The position numbers and the translations under genes are program-made. From Dryomyza anilis (taxonomy: Eukaryota > Arthropoda > Insecta > Diptera > Dryomyzidae), in assembly GCA_951804985.1 (NCBI GenBank), contig OX638133.1, positions 55,581,122 to 55,645,121 of the forward strand: a DNA stretch of 64,000 bases. Reading direction: 5' to 3'. Below, piece after piece: positions 24,572-35,796 of the stretch; the stretch's first letter is position 1, and every line of letters starts with the position of its first letter. The notes beneath the pieces are model-generated. The model saw only the letters and a program-made list of their open reading frames with translations, did no database searches and was not told the DNA's origin.

Positions 24572-26200
24572 CACGCATAGAAATATATTGTTAGATCCGA
24601 CAATAAAATAACAATATGAATGTTCAAAATAGATCCCATAATGGAAATTGTGAAATTATTGTCGGAAATAACAATAAAATTATTATATGTTAAATGAATA
24701 TTTTATTGTGAATTTTTACAATTAGTATTGCCATTATTAAAAAACAATGCCATTGTCATTTATATTGTCATTTTTTAAAACAATGCCATACAAAGCAACT
24801 TCTGAAGTAAAGTCAAATTTATTACAGAGAAAACAAATGTATTTTATTTTATTCCTTTTGTTAATAATAATAATAATAGTTTGGCGCTACAGTCCTGTAC
24901 AGAACTTCGGCCGAGCTCTCTCACCATTTCGAGCTGTGCGTGTTATATTTGTACTCAAAGTGGTGGGACCTACAGTTTATTGCCGAATCCGAACGGCGGG
25001 TGAGAGCTTTTTCCATAGTATAGTATATAACAGTTTTTGTATACAAAGACTTTAAAATTTATAGTATACATTTACATTAACATTGTAATTAATAATGCTT
25101 CTAAATGTAGATAATCAAAAAATAAATGTTGCTACTGGTATATTCCAGGCATATGCATTCGACAGATAGCTCGAATAATTGTTGTATTTTATAGTTGATG
25201 TTGATGTCGACAATTCGACAATGCTGCAGTTGCACAATCAAAAGAAGCTCTGTTATAATGTAGTCCAGGGAAATGTGTTAGGTTTAGATTTCTAAAAGAA
25301 GCTTAGTAAAATGAATCGCATAAACCATTAAAATTCAACACCTACGAACCAATATATGTCCGCTCCAAACTCTTTCGCACATGTAAACGATGTGCACGGT
25401 GGCGATGCTGCATCACGTTGACCACTTTTTGAATGTCGCCTTTTGAAAGATTCATCATCGCTGATTTTTCATCGATGACTTTTAAGCTGTGAATAAAAGC
25501 AAATGAAAGTTTTTAAAGAATACTTCTTATAAAAAAATGTTTTTACTAATTGGCTCCGATTCGATGATGAAATTAGACGCGTCTTTGACGATAGCGACTC
25601 GAATCGAAAGCGCCTGCATCGCTACTACACCGCGACGATAGAAAATTACGGAAGACGCAGTTCGTTAATTAAAAATAATAAACTTCTTAATGCATTCTGC
25701 GCATAGCATGGCACTCAGCTCATCCAAGATAATTGTATTTAAAGTTCCGCTGGATTTGGAGCTCGTCGAGCCAAAGTTAGCTACCTGGCCACGCAATGCG
25801 TTCTGCTTCAGTGTAGAGCCTGCTTGATGCATGCAAATATAGTGCTTTTCCTGTCGTCTGTGCCATAGGTTAATCGCGGCAGTTATTTTTTGCGATATGA
25901 AGCGATTGACTATTAAACTGCATTGCCGCTAGCCAGCCTTTTATTTAGCTAAAAAATTGTACATATAATATAAAACAAATGAATACAAATTAACTTACCC
26001 TATATGACGATTCGTTTGAAAATTTTGTATGGCAATAAAAAAAATTATCACATATTGTCAAAACAACAATATGATTTTTGAAAAGAATTGATTTTATTAT
26101 TGTTAATATAATACAATGTGTTCACAATAATATTGTGAATAATAACATTTTGAAATAACAATACGATATTGTGGTTTGTAACAATATATTTCTATGCGTG
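24572..26200. mobile_element. AT-rich TIR DNA element, copy 2 (complete ends)
   Basis: A 1,629-bp element whose first ~22 bp (CACGCATAGAAATATATT...) are the exact inverse of its last ~22 bp. It is flanked by TA on both sides (24570-24571, 26201-26202); the empty satellite site reads GCTCCTATTAATAC, so TA was duplicated. TIRs plus a TA duplication suggest the Tc1/mariner superfamily or a related MITE; no transposase is visible. Relative to copy 1 it has a 149-bp nested insertion, a deletion of roughly 35 bp near 26,028 and a smaller one near 24,760, and complete ends. A 102-codon plus-strand frame (24,747-25,055) only exists because it runs through the nested insert. Confidence 0.85.
24866..25014 (-). 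mobile_element. Nested SINE-like / LINE 3'-end fragment
   Basis: 149 bp absent from copy 1, where TTGTTAAT runs straight into ATAGTATAGTAT. Read on the minus strand it ends in CTGTACAGGACTGTAGCGCC, then AAAC and a (TAT)n tail, the form of a retroposed 3' end. A GTTCGGATTCGG stretch weakly resembles a tRNA-type B box. A target-site duplication cannot be defined because both edges are AT-repetitive. It dates to after the split of the two TIR-element copies, or was lost precisely from copy 1 (less likely). Confidence 0.55.
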
Positions 26201-26202
26201 TA

Positions 26203-27399
26203 TTAATACGCGCCGTAGAGGCCTCAAAGTTGGCACATTTTGTAATCTATTTTTGGCCTTTAAATTCTAATGTAAATCATTATAATCATCACAAGGCTTC
26301 CTGAGAAATCACGTCTCAAACTTAAAATGCTCTTAACTTTTTAAATTCCAATATAAATCATTGTAATCGGCATATGGGTTCTTGAGAAATCACGTCTCAA
26401 ACTTAAAATTTGTAATCTATTTTTGCCCTTTTAATTCCAATATAAATGATTATAATCGTCACAACGGTTCTTGAGAAATCACGTCTCAAACTTAAATTGC
26501 TCTTAACTCCGTAAATACGCGTCGTAGAGGCCTCAAAATTAGCACATTTTGTAATCTATTTTTGCCTTTGTAATTCCAATATAAATTATTATAATTGACG
26601 TAAGGGTTTTTGAGAAATCACGTCTAAAACTTAAAATTTGCAATCTATTTTTGGTCTTTTAATTCCAATATAAATGATTATAATGCTCCTTTTAATACGC
26701 GCCGTAGAGGCCTCAAAGTTGGCACATTTTGTAATCTATTTTGGGCCTTTAAATTCAAAAAATAAATCACTATAATCGGCATAGGGGTTCTTGAGAAATC
26801 ACTTCTCAAACTTTAAATGCTCTTATCTCCGTAAATTTTAATTACAATATAAATCATTATAATCAGCGCAAGGGTTCTTGAGAAATCACGTCTCAAACTT
26901 AAAATTTGCAATCTATTTTTGGTATTTTAATTCCAATATAAATGATTATAATGCTCCTTTTAATACGCGCCGTAGAGGCCTCAAAGTTGGCACATTTTGT
27001 AATCTATTTTTGGCCTTTAAATTCAAAAAATAAATCATTATAATCGGCATATGGGTTCTTTAGAAATCACGTCTCAAACTTAGAATTTGTAATTTCTTTT
27101 TGCACTTTTAATTCCAATATAAATCATTATAATCGGCGCAAGGGTTCTTGAGAAATCATATCTCAAATTTAAAATGCTCCTATAAATATGCTCATTAGAG
27201 GCCTCAAAGTTGGCACATTTTGTAATAATTTTTTTGCCTTTTAATTCCAATATAAATCATTATAATCGGCATATGGGTTCTTGAGAAGTCACGTCTCAAA
27301 CTTAAAATTTGTAATCTATTTTTTAAATTTAATTCCAATATAAATGATTATAATCGTCACAACGGTTCTTCAGAAATCACGTTTTAAAGTTGGAACATT
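26203..27399 (-). repeat. Satellite array, orientation A, block 4
   Basis: 1.2 kb of the 139/89-bp satellite. Its first ~220 bp are nearly identical to the flank of TIR-element copy 1 (13,690-13,910). No gene seen. Confidence 0.93.
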
Positions 27400-27527
27400 A
27401 CACTAAGAGTGAAAGGGTTTATTCAGTTTGGTACGCCGTTTGTAACACCCAGAAGGAAGCATCTCCGGTATGGAAAAGTACATATATTCTTGATCAGCAT
27501 GACCTCCTGAGTCGATTTAGGGATGCC

Positions 27528-27586
27528 CGTCTGTCCGTCCGTCTGTCCGTCTGTCTGTCTGTCTGTCCGTCTGTCTGTCCGTCTGT
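27528..27586 (+). repeat. (GTCY)n microsatellite
   Basis: About 14 tetranucleotides of GTCC/GTCT. This is the internal tract expected in a mini-me element. Confidence 0.92.
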
Positions 27587-28035
27587 TGAAATCCCTACTC
27601 CTTTTAAAATTGAAGAGCTAGATAAATGAAACTTATAACTTTGATTACTAATATACCTACGCTGTATGTGCGAACAAATTGGCGAGATCGGTACATTGTG
27701 ACCTATGATCCGACCACTTATGTTCAAATACCTCATTTAAAATGTACATATAAAGATCAATTTTTATGTATACGTGCTTAGGTAAACTTTTTTGGTCAAA
27801 TATATATTGACATCATGCTCAAGTACGTGATAATAATGTTTTCCGGCGAAAAGACTTGTGGTTCATTAAAAAAAAAAACGAAATTCGGTACATCTACACA
27901 TTTGTAAATATGGGTATCAAATGAATGGAAATTCTTCAGCGATTGAAAATTTGTAGTTATTTTCAGGATTCGTATACCCTGGTGACCTATATATCACTTT
28001 GAATGGTAACCACACATATGTGTAGGTTTTTCATA

Positions 28036-28056
28036 GTCGGCTTAGACCGACTATAA
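28036..28056 (+). other. Hairpin near the end of the mini-me-like element
   Basis: TAGTCGG and CCGACTA form a 7-bp stem with a loop of 6 to 7 bases. Helitron-type elements carry a short GC-containing hairpin shortly before their 3' end, which helps set the element's orientation. Confidence 0.6.
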
Positions 28057-28120
28057 TTTTCATAATCCTAACTATCATAATTACACCTACTTTAAAATTT
28101 CCCATGTGATCTAACTGGTT

Positions 28121-29872
28121 TAATCTATTTTTGCCTTTTTAATTCCAATATAAATCATTGTAATCGGCGCAAGAGTTCTTGAGAAATCACGTCTCCAATA
28201 TAAATCATTATAATTGGCGCAAGGTAATTGAGAAATCACATCTCAAATTTAAAATGCTCAGAACTCCGTAAATACGCACCGTAGAGGCCTCAAAGCTGGC
28301 ACATTTTGTAATCTATTTCTGGCCATTAAATTATAATATAAATCATTATAATCGCCACAAGGGTTCTTGAGAAATCACGCCTCAAACTTGAAATTTGTAA
28401 TCTATTTTTGCCCTTTTAATTCCAATATAAATCAATATAATCGTCCCAAGGGTTCTTGAGAAATCACGTCTCAAACTTAAAATGCTCTTAACTCCGTAAA
28501 TACGCGCCGTAGAGGCCTCAAAGCTGGCACATTTTGTAGTATATTTTTGACCTTTAAATTCCAATATAAATCATTATAATCGGCGCAAGGGTTCATGAGA
28601 AATCACGTCTCAAATTTAAAATGCTCATAACTCCGTAAATACGCGTCGTAGAGGCCTCAAAGTTGGAACATTTTTTATCAATTTTTGCCCTTTTAATTCC
28701 AATATAAATCATTGTAATCGGCACAAGAGTTCTTAAGAAATCACGTCTCCAATTTAAAATGCTCAGAACTCCGCAAATACGCGCCGTAGAGGTATCAAAG
28801 TTGGCATATTTTGTAACCTATTTTTCCCTTTTAATTCCAATATAAATCATTATAATCGTCACAAGGGTTCTTGAGAAATCACGTCTCAAACTTAAAATGC
28901 TCAGAACTCCGTAAATACGCGCCGTGGAGGCCTCAAAGCTGGCACATTTAGGCCTTTTTGTTGGCCTTTAAATTCCAATACAAATCATTATAATCGTCAC
29001 AAGGTTTCTAGAGAAATCACGTCTCAAACATGAAATTTGTAATCTATTTTTGCCCTTTTAATTCCAATATAAATCATTATAATCGTCACAAGGATTCTTG
29101 AGAAATCACGTCTCAAACTTAAAATGCTCTTAACTCCGTAAATACGCGCCGTAGAGGCATCAAAGCTGGCACATTTTGTAATCTATTTTTGGCCTTCCAC
29201 TATAAAGCATTATAATTTGCACATGGCCTTTAAATTCCAATATAAATCATTATAATCATCACAAGTGTTCTTGTGAAATCACGTCTCAAACTTAAAATTT
29301 GTAATCTATTTTTGCCCTTGTTATTCCAATATAAATCGGCGCAAGGGTTCTTGAGAAATCACGTTTCAAATTTGTAATTCTTTTAGCACTTTTAATTCCA
29401 ATATAAATCATTATAATCGGCGCAAGAGTTCTTGAGAAATCACATCTCAAATTTAAAATGCTACTATAAATACGCTCCGTAGAGGCCTCAAAGTTGGCAC
29501 ATTTTGTAATCTATTTTCGGCCTTTTAATTCCAACATAAATCATTATAATCGGAACAAGGATTCTTGATAAATCACGTCTCAAACTTAAAATTTGTAATT
29601 TCATTTTGCACTTTTAATTCCAATATAAATCATTATAATTGGCGCAAGGGTTCTTGAGAAATCACGGTTCAAATTTGAAATGCTCCTATAAATACGCGCC
29701 GTAGATGCCTCTTAAAATTTGTAATTTCTTTTTGCACTTTTAATTCCAACATAAATCATTAAAATCGGCGCAGGAGTTCTTGAGAAATCACGTTTCAAAT
29801 TTAAAATGCTCAGAACTCCGTAAATACGCGCCGTAGAGGCCTCAAAGCTGGCACATTATAATCAGCACAAGC
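28121..29872 (-). repeat. Satellite array, orientation A, block 5 (more divergent)
   Basis: The last orientation-A stretch before the array reverses. Units vary more from each other than in blocks 2 and 3, and no higher-order period is evident. No gene seen. Confidence 0.92.
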
Positions 29873-29938
29873 CTTGTGATGATTATAATGATTTATATTG
29901 GAATTAAAAGGGCAAAAATAGATTACAAATTTTAAGTT
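29650..29938. repeat. Inverted repeat arm, left
   Basis: This ~290-bp segment, which spans the orientation switch, recurs as its reverse complement at 31,594-31,882 (paired positions sum to about 61,532). Shared rare features include a truncated unit running from TAAGAGGCATCTACGG and the central palindrome. Confidence 0.85.
29854..29890. repeat. Near-palindrome at the A-to-B orientation switch
   Basis: CATTATAATCAGCACAAG (29854-29871) and CTTGTGATGATTATAATG (29873-29890) are inverse with one mismatch about a single central base. Left of the centre the satellite reads in orientation A, right of it in orientation B. Confidence 0.92.
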
Positions 29939-32802
29939 TGAGACGTGAATTCTCAAGAATCCCTGCGCCGATTATAATGATTTATATTGGAATTAAAAGG
30001 CCAAAAATAGATTACAAAATGTGCCAGCTTTGAGGCCTCTACGGTGCGTATTTACGGAGTTCTCAGCATTTTAAATTTGAGACAAGATTTCTCAAAAACT
30101 CTTGCGCCGATTACAATGATTTATATTGGAATTAAAAGGGCAAAAATAGATTAAAAAATGTTCCAACTTTGAGGCAACAATAGATTACAAATTTCAAGTT
30201 GGAGACGCGATTTCTCAAGAACCCTTGTGACGATTATAATGATTTATATTGGAATTTAAAGGCCAAAAATAGATTACAGAATGTGCCAGCTTTGAGGCCT
30301 CTACGGCGCGTATTAACGGAGTTCTGAGCATTTTAAATTTGAGACGTTATTTTTCAAGAACCTTGCTCCAATTATAATGATTCAAATTTGAGCTGTGATT
30401 TCTGAAGAACATTGATTACAAAATTTTAAGTTTGAGACGTGATTTCTCAAGAACCCATGTGCCGATTATAATGATTTATATTGGAATTAAAAGGCCAGAA
30501 ATAGATTACAAAATGTACCAATTTTGAGGCCTCTACGGCGTATTTATAGGAGCATTTTAAATTTGAGCCGTGATTTCTCAAGAACCCTTGCGCCGATTAT
30601 AATGATTTATATTGGAATTAAAAGTGCAAAAATAGATTACAAATTTTAAGTTTGAAACGTGATTTCTCAAGAACTTTTGCGCCGATTATAATGATTTATA
30701 TTGGAATAAAAAGGGAAAAAATAGGTTACAAAATATTCCAACTTTGATGCCTCTACGGTGCGTATTTACGGAGTTCTGAGCATTTTAAATTTGAGACGTG
30801 ATTTCTCAAGAACTCTTGTGCCGATTACAATGATTTATATTGGAATTAAAAGGGCAAAAATTGATAAAAAAAATGTTCCAACTTTGAGGCCTCTACGGCG
30901 TATTTATAGGAGCATTTTAAATTTGAGCCGTGATTTCTCAAGAACCCTTGCGCCGATTATAATGATTTATATTGGAATTAAAAGGGAAAAAATAGGTTAC
31001 AAAATATGCCAATTTTGAGGCCTCTACGGCGCGTATTTACGGAGTTCTGAGCATTTTAAATTTAAACCAAAATGTTCCAGCTTCGAGGCCTCTACGGCGC
31101 GTATTTACGGAGTTAAGAGCATTTTAAATTTGAGACGTGATTTTTTAAGAACCCTTGCGCCGATTATAATGATTTATATTGGAATTAAAAGGGAAAAAAT
31201 AGGTTACAAAATATGCCAATTTTGAGGCCTCTACGGCGCGTATTTACGGAGTTCTGAGCATTTTAAATTTAAACCAAAATGTTCCAGCTTCGAGGCCTCT
31301 ACGGCGCGTATTTACGGAGTTAAGAGCATTTTAAATTTGAGACGTGATTTTTTAAGAATCCTTGTGACGATTATAATTATTTATATTGGAATTAAAAGGG
31401 CAAAAATAAATTACATATTTCAAGTTTGAGACGTGATTTCTCAAGAACCTTTGTGACGATTATAATGATTGATATTGGAATTAAAAGGGAAAAAATAGGT
31501 TAAAAAATATGCCAATTTTGAGGCCTCTACGGCGCGTATTTACGGAGTTAAGAGCATTTTAAATTTGAGACGTGATTTCTCAAGAATCCTTGTGACTTAA
31601 AATTTGTATTCTATTTTTGCCCTTTTAATTCCAATATAAATCATTATAATCATCACAAGGCTTGTGCTGATTATAATGTGCCAGCTATGAGGCCTCTACG
31701 GCGCGTATTTACGGAGTTCTGAGCATTTTAAATTTGAGACGTGATTTCTCAAGAACTCTTGCGCCGATTTTAATGATTTATGTTGGAATTAAAAGTGCAA
31801 AAAGAAATTACAAATTTTAAGAGGCATCTACGGCGCGTATTTATAGGAGCATTTTAAATTTGAGCCGTGATTTCTCAAGAACCCTTCCGCCGATTACAAT
31901 GATTTATAATGGAATTAAAAGGGCAAAAATTGATAAAAAAATGTTCCAACATTGAGGCCTTTACGGCGTGTATTTACGGAGTTAAGAGCATTTTAAGTTT
32001 GAGACGTGATTTCTCAGGAAGCCTTATGATGATTATAATGATTTATATTGAAATTAAAGGTGCAAAAATAAATTACAAATTTTAAGTATGAGACGTGATT
32101 TCTCAAGAACTCTTGCGCCGATTATAATGATTTATATTGGAATTAAAAGGGAAAAAATAGGTTAAAAAATATGCCAATTTTGAGGCCTCTATGGCGCGTA
32201 TTTACGGAGTTCTGAGCATTTTAAATTTGAACCAAAATGTGCCAGCTTTGAGGCCTCTACGGCGCGTATTTACGGAGTTAAGAGCATTTTAAATTTGAGA
32301 CGTGATTTCTCAAGAATCCTTGTGACGATTATAATGATTTATATTGGAATTTAAAGGCCAAAAATAGATGGGAGCACTTTAAATTTGAGCCGTGATTTCT
32401 CAAGAACCCTTGCGCCGATTATAATGATTTACATTGAAATTAAAAGTGCAAAAATAAATTACAAATTTTAAGTATGAGACGTGATTTCTCAAGAACTCTG
32501 GCGCCGATTATAATGATTTATATTGGAATTAAAAGGGAAAAAATAGGTTAAAATATATGCCAATTTTGAGGCCTCTACGGCGCGTATTTACGGAGTTCTG
32601 AGCATTTTAAATTTGAGACGTGATTTCTCAAGAACTCTTGCGCCGATTTCAATGATTTTTAATGGAATTAAAAGGGCAAAAATTGATAAAAAAAATGTTC
32701 CAACTTTGAGGCCCCTACGGCGCGTATTTACGGAGTTATGAGCATTTTAAGTTTGTGACGTGATTTCTCAGGAAGCCTTGTGAGGATTATAGTGATTTAT
32801 AT
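29873..32802 (+). repeat. Satellite array, orientation B, block 1
   Basis: Same satellite, now with the reference motif on the plus strand. Units are fairly divergent. Contains a short tandem duplication (about 30,940-31,130 with 31,125-31,315) and a 67-bp patch (31,594-31,660) in orientation A. No gene seen. Confidence 0.93.
31594..31882. repeat. Inverted repeat arm, right, with an orientation-A patch
   Basis: Reverse complement of 29,650-29,938. At 31,594 the array switches from B to A, and at 31,660 (centre of the second near-palindrome, 31642-31678) it returns to B. Confidence 0.85.
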
Positions 32803-33331
32803 TGTTACGAAAATTCAGTCTACGGAAAACTGTTCTACGAGTTCGTATCGCTGGATTGTGTACAAAATAAAAACACTCTTATGTTTGGTTTAAATTATAA
32901 CAATTAACTTAATTAATTCACTTTAATAAACAACTTTACAAATAACAAATTCTAACAACTGCTGCATGTCCACAATTTAACTTGACATTTATCACACGAG
33001 CTGCACTCGACCACTTAACAATCACTACTGAAGTACAGTGCCTCAGTGCGGCCTTATATACTGCAGGCATCAGTTCGACACGTTTCGACAAGCTTCGACT
33101 TGTTTCGAGAACCTTCTACTCGTTTCGTGAATGACGCGTGCTATTGGCATCTCCTTCGCACTCATGTGTTTTAATGTGCTGATCTTCCATCTCTTTCTCG
33201 CACATTGCATAGTGCGCTGAATGATCTTCCGTCTCTTTCTAACACATTGCTTAGTGCGCTGAATTGTCTTGCGTCTCATTTATTATTGTTGATTGCTTGC
33301 ACAGTGGAGCAAATTACCTCTTTTCGCAACA
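32803..33331 (-). repeat. 3' LTR (relative to the element)
   Basis: 529 bp, beginning TGTTACGAAAA and ending TTTTCGCAACA on the plus strand, so the ends are short inverted repeats of the TG...CA type. It pairs with 36924-37455. Differences include a 3-bp gap (CAGTGCGG here, CAGATGCGCGG there). Confidence 0.93.
33054..33060 (-). promoter_or_regulatory. TATA-like box in 3' LTR
   Basis: TATATAAGG on the minus strand, conserved in the other LTR at 37178-37184. It lies about 270 bp into the LTR in the sense of transcription, where the U3/R boundary would be. Confidence 0.5.
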
Positions 33332-33344
33332 CTGCCCTCCACCT
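33332..33344 (-). other. Polypurine tract
   Basis: AGGTGGAGGGCAG on the minus strand, directly adjacent to the 3' LTR. This is the expected plus-strand DNA primer of the element. Confidence 0.75.
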
Positions 33345-33368
33345 AAATCTGTTCGTCCCGAACAGATG

Positions 33369-35796
33369 TTAATCCTCTCTCTCTCTATACGGCGCCAACC
33401 TTTCTAAATGTACCACTTTCATTTTTCGTCTAACGCCTGCAGTATTCTGAATCCGATACACGACATCGTTAATTCTTTTAATTATCTTGTATGGTCCTTC
33501 CCAGTGTGTTTGTAGCTTAGGGGATAAGCTTTTCTTTCTTTGTGGGTTATAGAGCAAAACAAGTTGTCCTTCCGTAAATCCCTCTGAATTTGTGCGCAAG
33601 TCGTATCTGGCCTTCATCTTGTCACTCGCAAATTGTGTACGCTGTCTTACAAATTGATGCACTTCGTTCATTTCTTTACTTTTTCTGGAAACATAATTGT
33701 GTATAGGAATTCCAGCTGAAGGACTCTCACCAAACATTAAATCCGCAGGTAATCTTAAGTCTGTTCCAAAAACAATTTTAGATGGTGAAGCTGCTGTGGT
33801 ATCATGAACCGCCGTTCGAAAAGCCATGAGGAATAGTGGTATGTGTGTATTGTATCCCAATCTTATTGATTTTTATCAACCACTTTTCTGAGATACTCTT
33901 CCAAAGTCCGATTGAATCTCTCCACCATGCCGTCTGATTGCGGGTGCAATGGCGTTGTTCGTGTTTTGTGTATGTAGAGGACTTTGCATACTTCTTTAAA
34001 TACAGCAGACTCAAAATTTCTTCCTTGATCTGAATGCAATTCCAACGGTACTCCAAAACGGCTTACCCAGTTGTTAACTAATGCATCCGCAACTGTTGTG
34101 GCTTCTTGATTCGGCATGGGATACACTTCAGGCCACTAGCTGAAGTAGTCAATGACGACAAGCACATACTTATTACCAGCATCACTGATTGGAAACTGCC
34201 CGGCGACATCCATGGCAATACGCTCGAATGGTGCTCCCATGTTGTATTGATGCATCCTGCCGCGACTTCTGACTGTTGGTCCTTTTGCTGGTACACATTG
34301 CGGGCAACTGCGAATCCAATCGGCGACTGACTCTTGGCACCCAATCCAATAAAAACGTTTCTTTACCTTCTCGACCGTTTTATTAATGCCCAAATGACCA
34401 CCACTAGATCCACCATGGTATTCCGCTAATATCTCTTTTATTTTTGACTTGGGAACAACAATCAAACTTCGAGCGGATGTGCCATCTTCATTTTCCCATA
34501 CACGATATAAGCAACCATCTTGTAGCTTTAAGCTCTGCCACTGTACCCAGTACGCTTTAGTTATAGCACTGTCGGCATTATAGCACTGCTGGTTTTCTTT
34601 GCTGTGCCTTGAACATCATGATTTTTGTGAGGTCGGGATCACTCTTTTGATCAATTTGAATTTGTTCCGGAGTCCATTTTTCATCGGGCAAAACATTTAG
34701 CAAACGAATATCAATTATGTTTTCTTTTCCTTCCGCTCTTGAACAATGTCTGCATTGAAGTTTACAAGGACGCCGTGACAGAGCATCTGCATTTCCATGA
34801 TTTCCTCCTTTACGATGTTCGATTGAGAAATCGTAGCTATCCAACGCGCAATTTGGCCTTCCGGATCTTTGAACTGAAGTAACCATCGTAGTGCTGCGTG
34901 ATCGGTTCTCAAGTGAAACTGTTGTCCGTACAGATACTTATGGAAAATTTTCACACTTTCAATTACAGCAAGAAGCTCCCTCCTGGTGACACAGTAATTT
35001 CGCTCGGGCTTGGACAATGTTTTACTGTAGTATGCGATCACTTTTTCTTGCCCATTGATCACTTGAGAGAGATCAAAAATGCCCTTTCTCACCCCATTGA
35101 AATGAGCGGTTTTTTCTTGTCAACTCATGAAGACTGCTTGCAACATTGGCAAAACCTGGAACAAATCGTCTGTAGTATGTACATAGCCCCAAGAAACTTC
35201 GTAGGCCATGTAGATTTTGCGGTCTGGGCCACTCCTTGACTGCAGCTATTTTATCCTCATCGGTATGCACTCCTTCCGTGGTAACTCGATGACCCAGATA
35301 CTTGACTTCTTTCTTGAAAAGAGAGCATTTCTTTGGGCTAAGTTGTAGACCCGCATTTTTCAATCGAAGGAGTACTTCCTCTAGATTTCTCAGATGTTCG
35401 TTGAAATCCTTGCCCATAACAATTATGTCATCAAGGTATACTAGGCATGTTTTCCAGTGTAAACCTTTTAATACGTGCTCCATTAACCGCTCGAATGTTG
35501 CTGGGGCATTGCATAGTCCAAACGGCATTACCAAAAATTGCCATAGTCCATCTGCAGTACTGAATGCGGTCTTCTCTTGATCTTTCTTATCGATTTCTAC
35601 TTGCCAGTAACCGCTTTGCAAGTCCAACGTTGAAAATCACTTAGCATAGCAGTGTATCCAAGGTGTCATCGATTCTGGGCAGTGGATAACTATCTTTCTT
35701 GGTGACATCATTAAGTTTTCGGTAATCAACGCAGAACCGAGTACTACCGTCCTTCTTTTTCACCAATACTACTGGAAAACTCCATGGACTTCTCCT
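33369..35796 (-). pseudogene. pol: pol remnant: reverse transcriptase, RNase H, integrase
   Basis: Read right to left. RT begins in a piece with [21 protein letters not shown] (35,790-35,640), then a frameshift plus TGA at 35637-35639. It continues as LDLQSGYW, MPFGLCNAPATF and the catalytic YLDD (35,627-35,073). A frameshift and loss of roughly 40 codons remove the end of RT and the first RNase H aspartate region; RNase H resumes with SKTLSKPERNY and TDHAALRWL, shifts frame near 34,886, and ends NADALSRRPC. Integrase has the H-H-C-C finger (HLGINKT to CPQC), then D, D-35-E (AMDVAG, HSDQG, VERFNRT), broken by TAG at 34,136-34,138 and a stop plus shift near 33,862. The C-terminal part has WEGPYKI and ends near 33,369. 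Protease is not found. Unable to support its own replication. Confidence 0.9.

Larger units (their letters stand above)
27400..28120 (+). mobile_element. mini-me/DINE-1-like dipteran element
   Basis: 720 bp of non-satellite sequence. A core TATATTCTTGATCAGCATGA...GAGTCGATTTAG (about 27,484-27,520) is followed at once by a (GTCY)n tract, the arrangement described for mini-me elements of flies, which belong to the DINE-1/Helentron-like group. Near the far end a small hairpin (TAGTCGG/CCGACTA) lies 60-odd bases before satellite resumes, as expected for Helitron-type 3' ends. No protein is encoded: open frames across the GTCY tract on both strands are products of the repeat. Exact ends are uncertain by a few bases. 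Confidence 0.7.

Noticed and set aside
24747..25055. 102-codon plus-strand frame in TIR-element copy 2
   Set aside because: It crosses the boundary of the nested 149-bp insert and has no equivalent in copy 1, so it is a chimera.
27390..27736. Open frames on both strands over the (GTCY)n tract
   Set aside because: A tetranucleotide repeat stays open by composition; the peptides are low-complexity Ser/Val/Cys/Arg or Thr/Asp/Arg runs.
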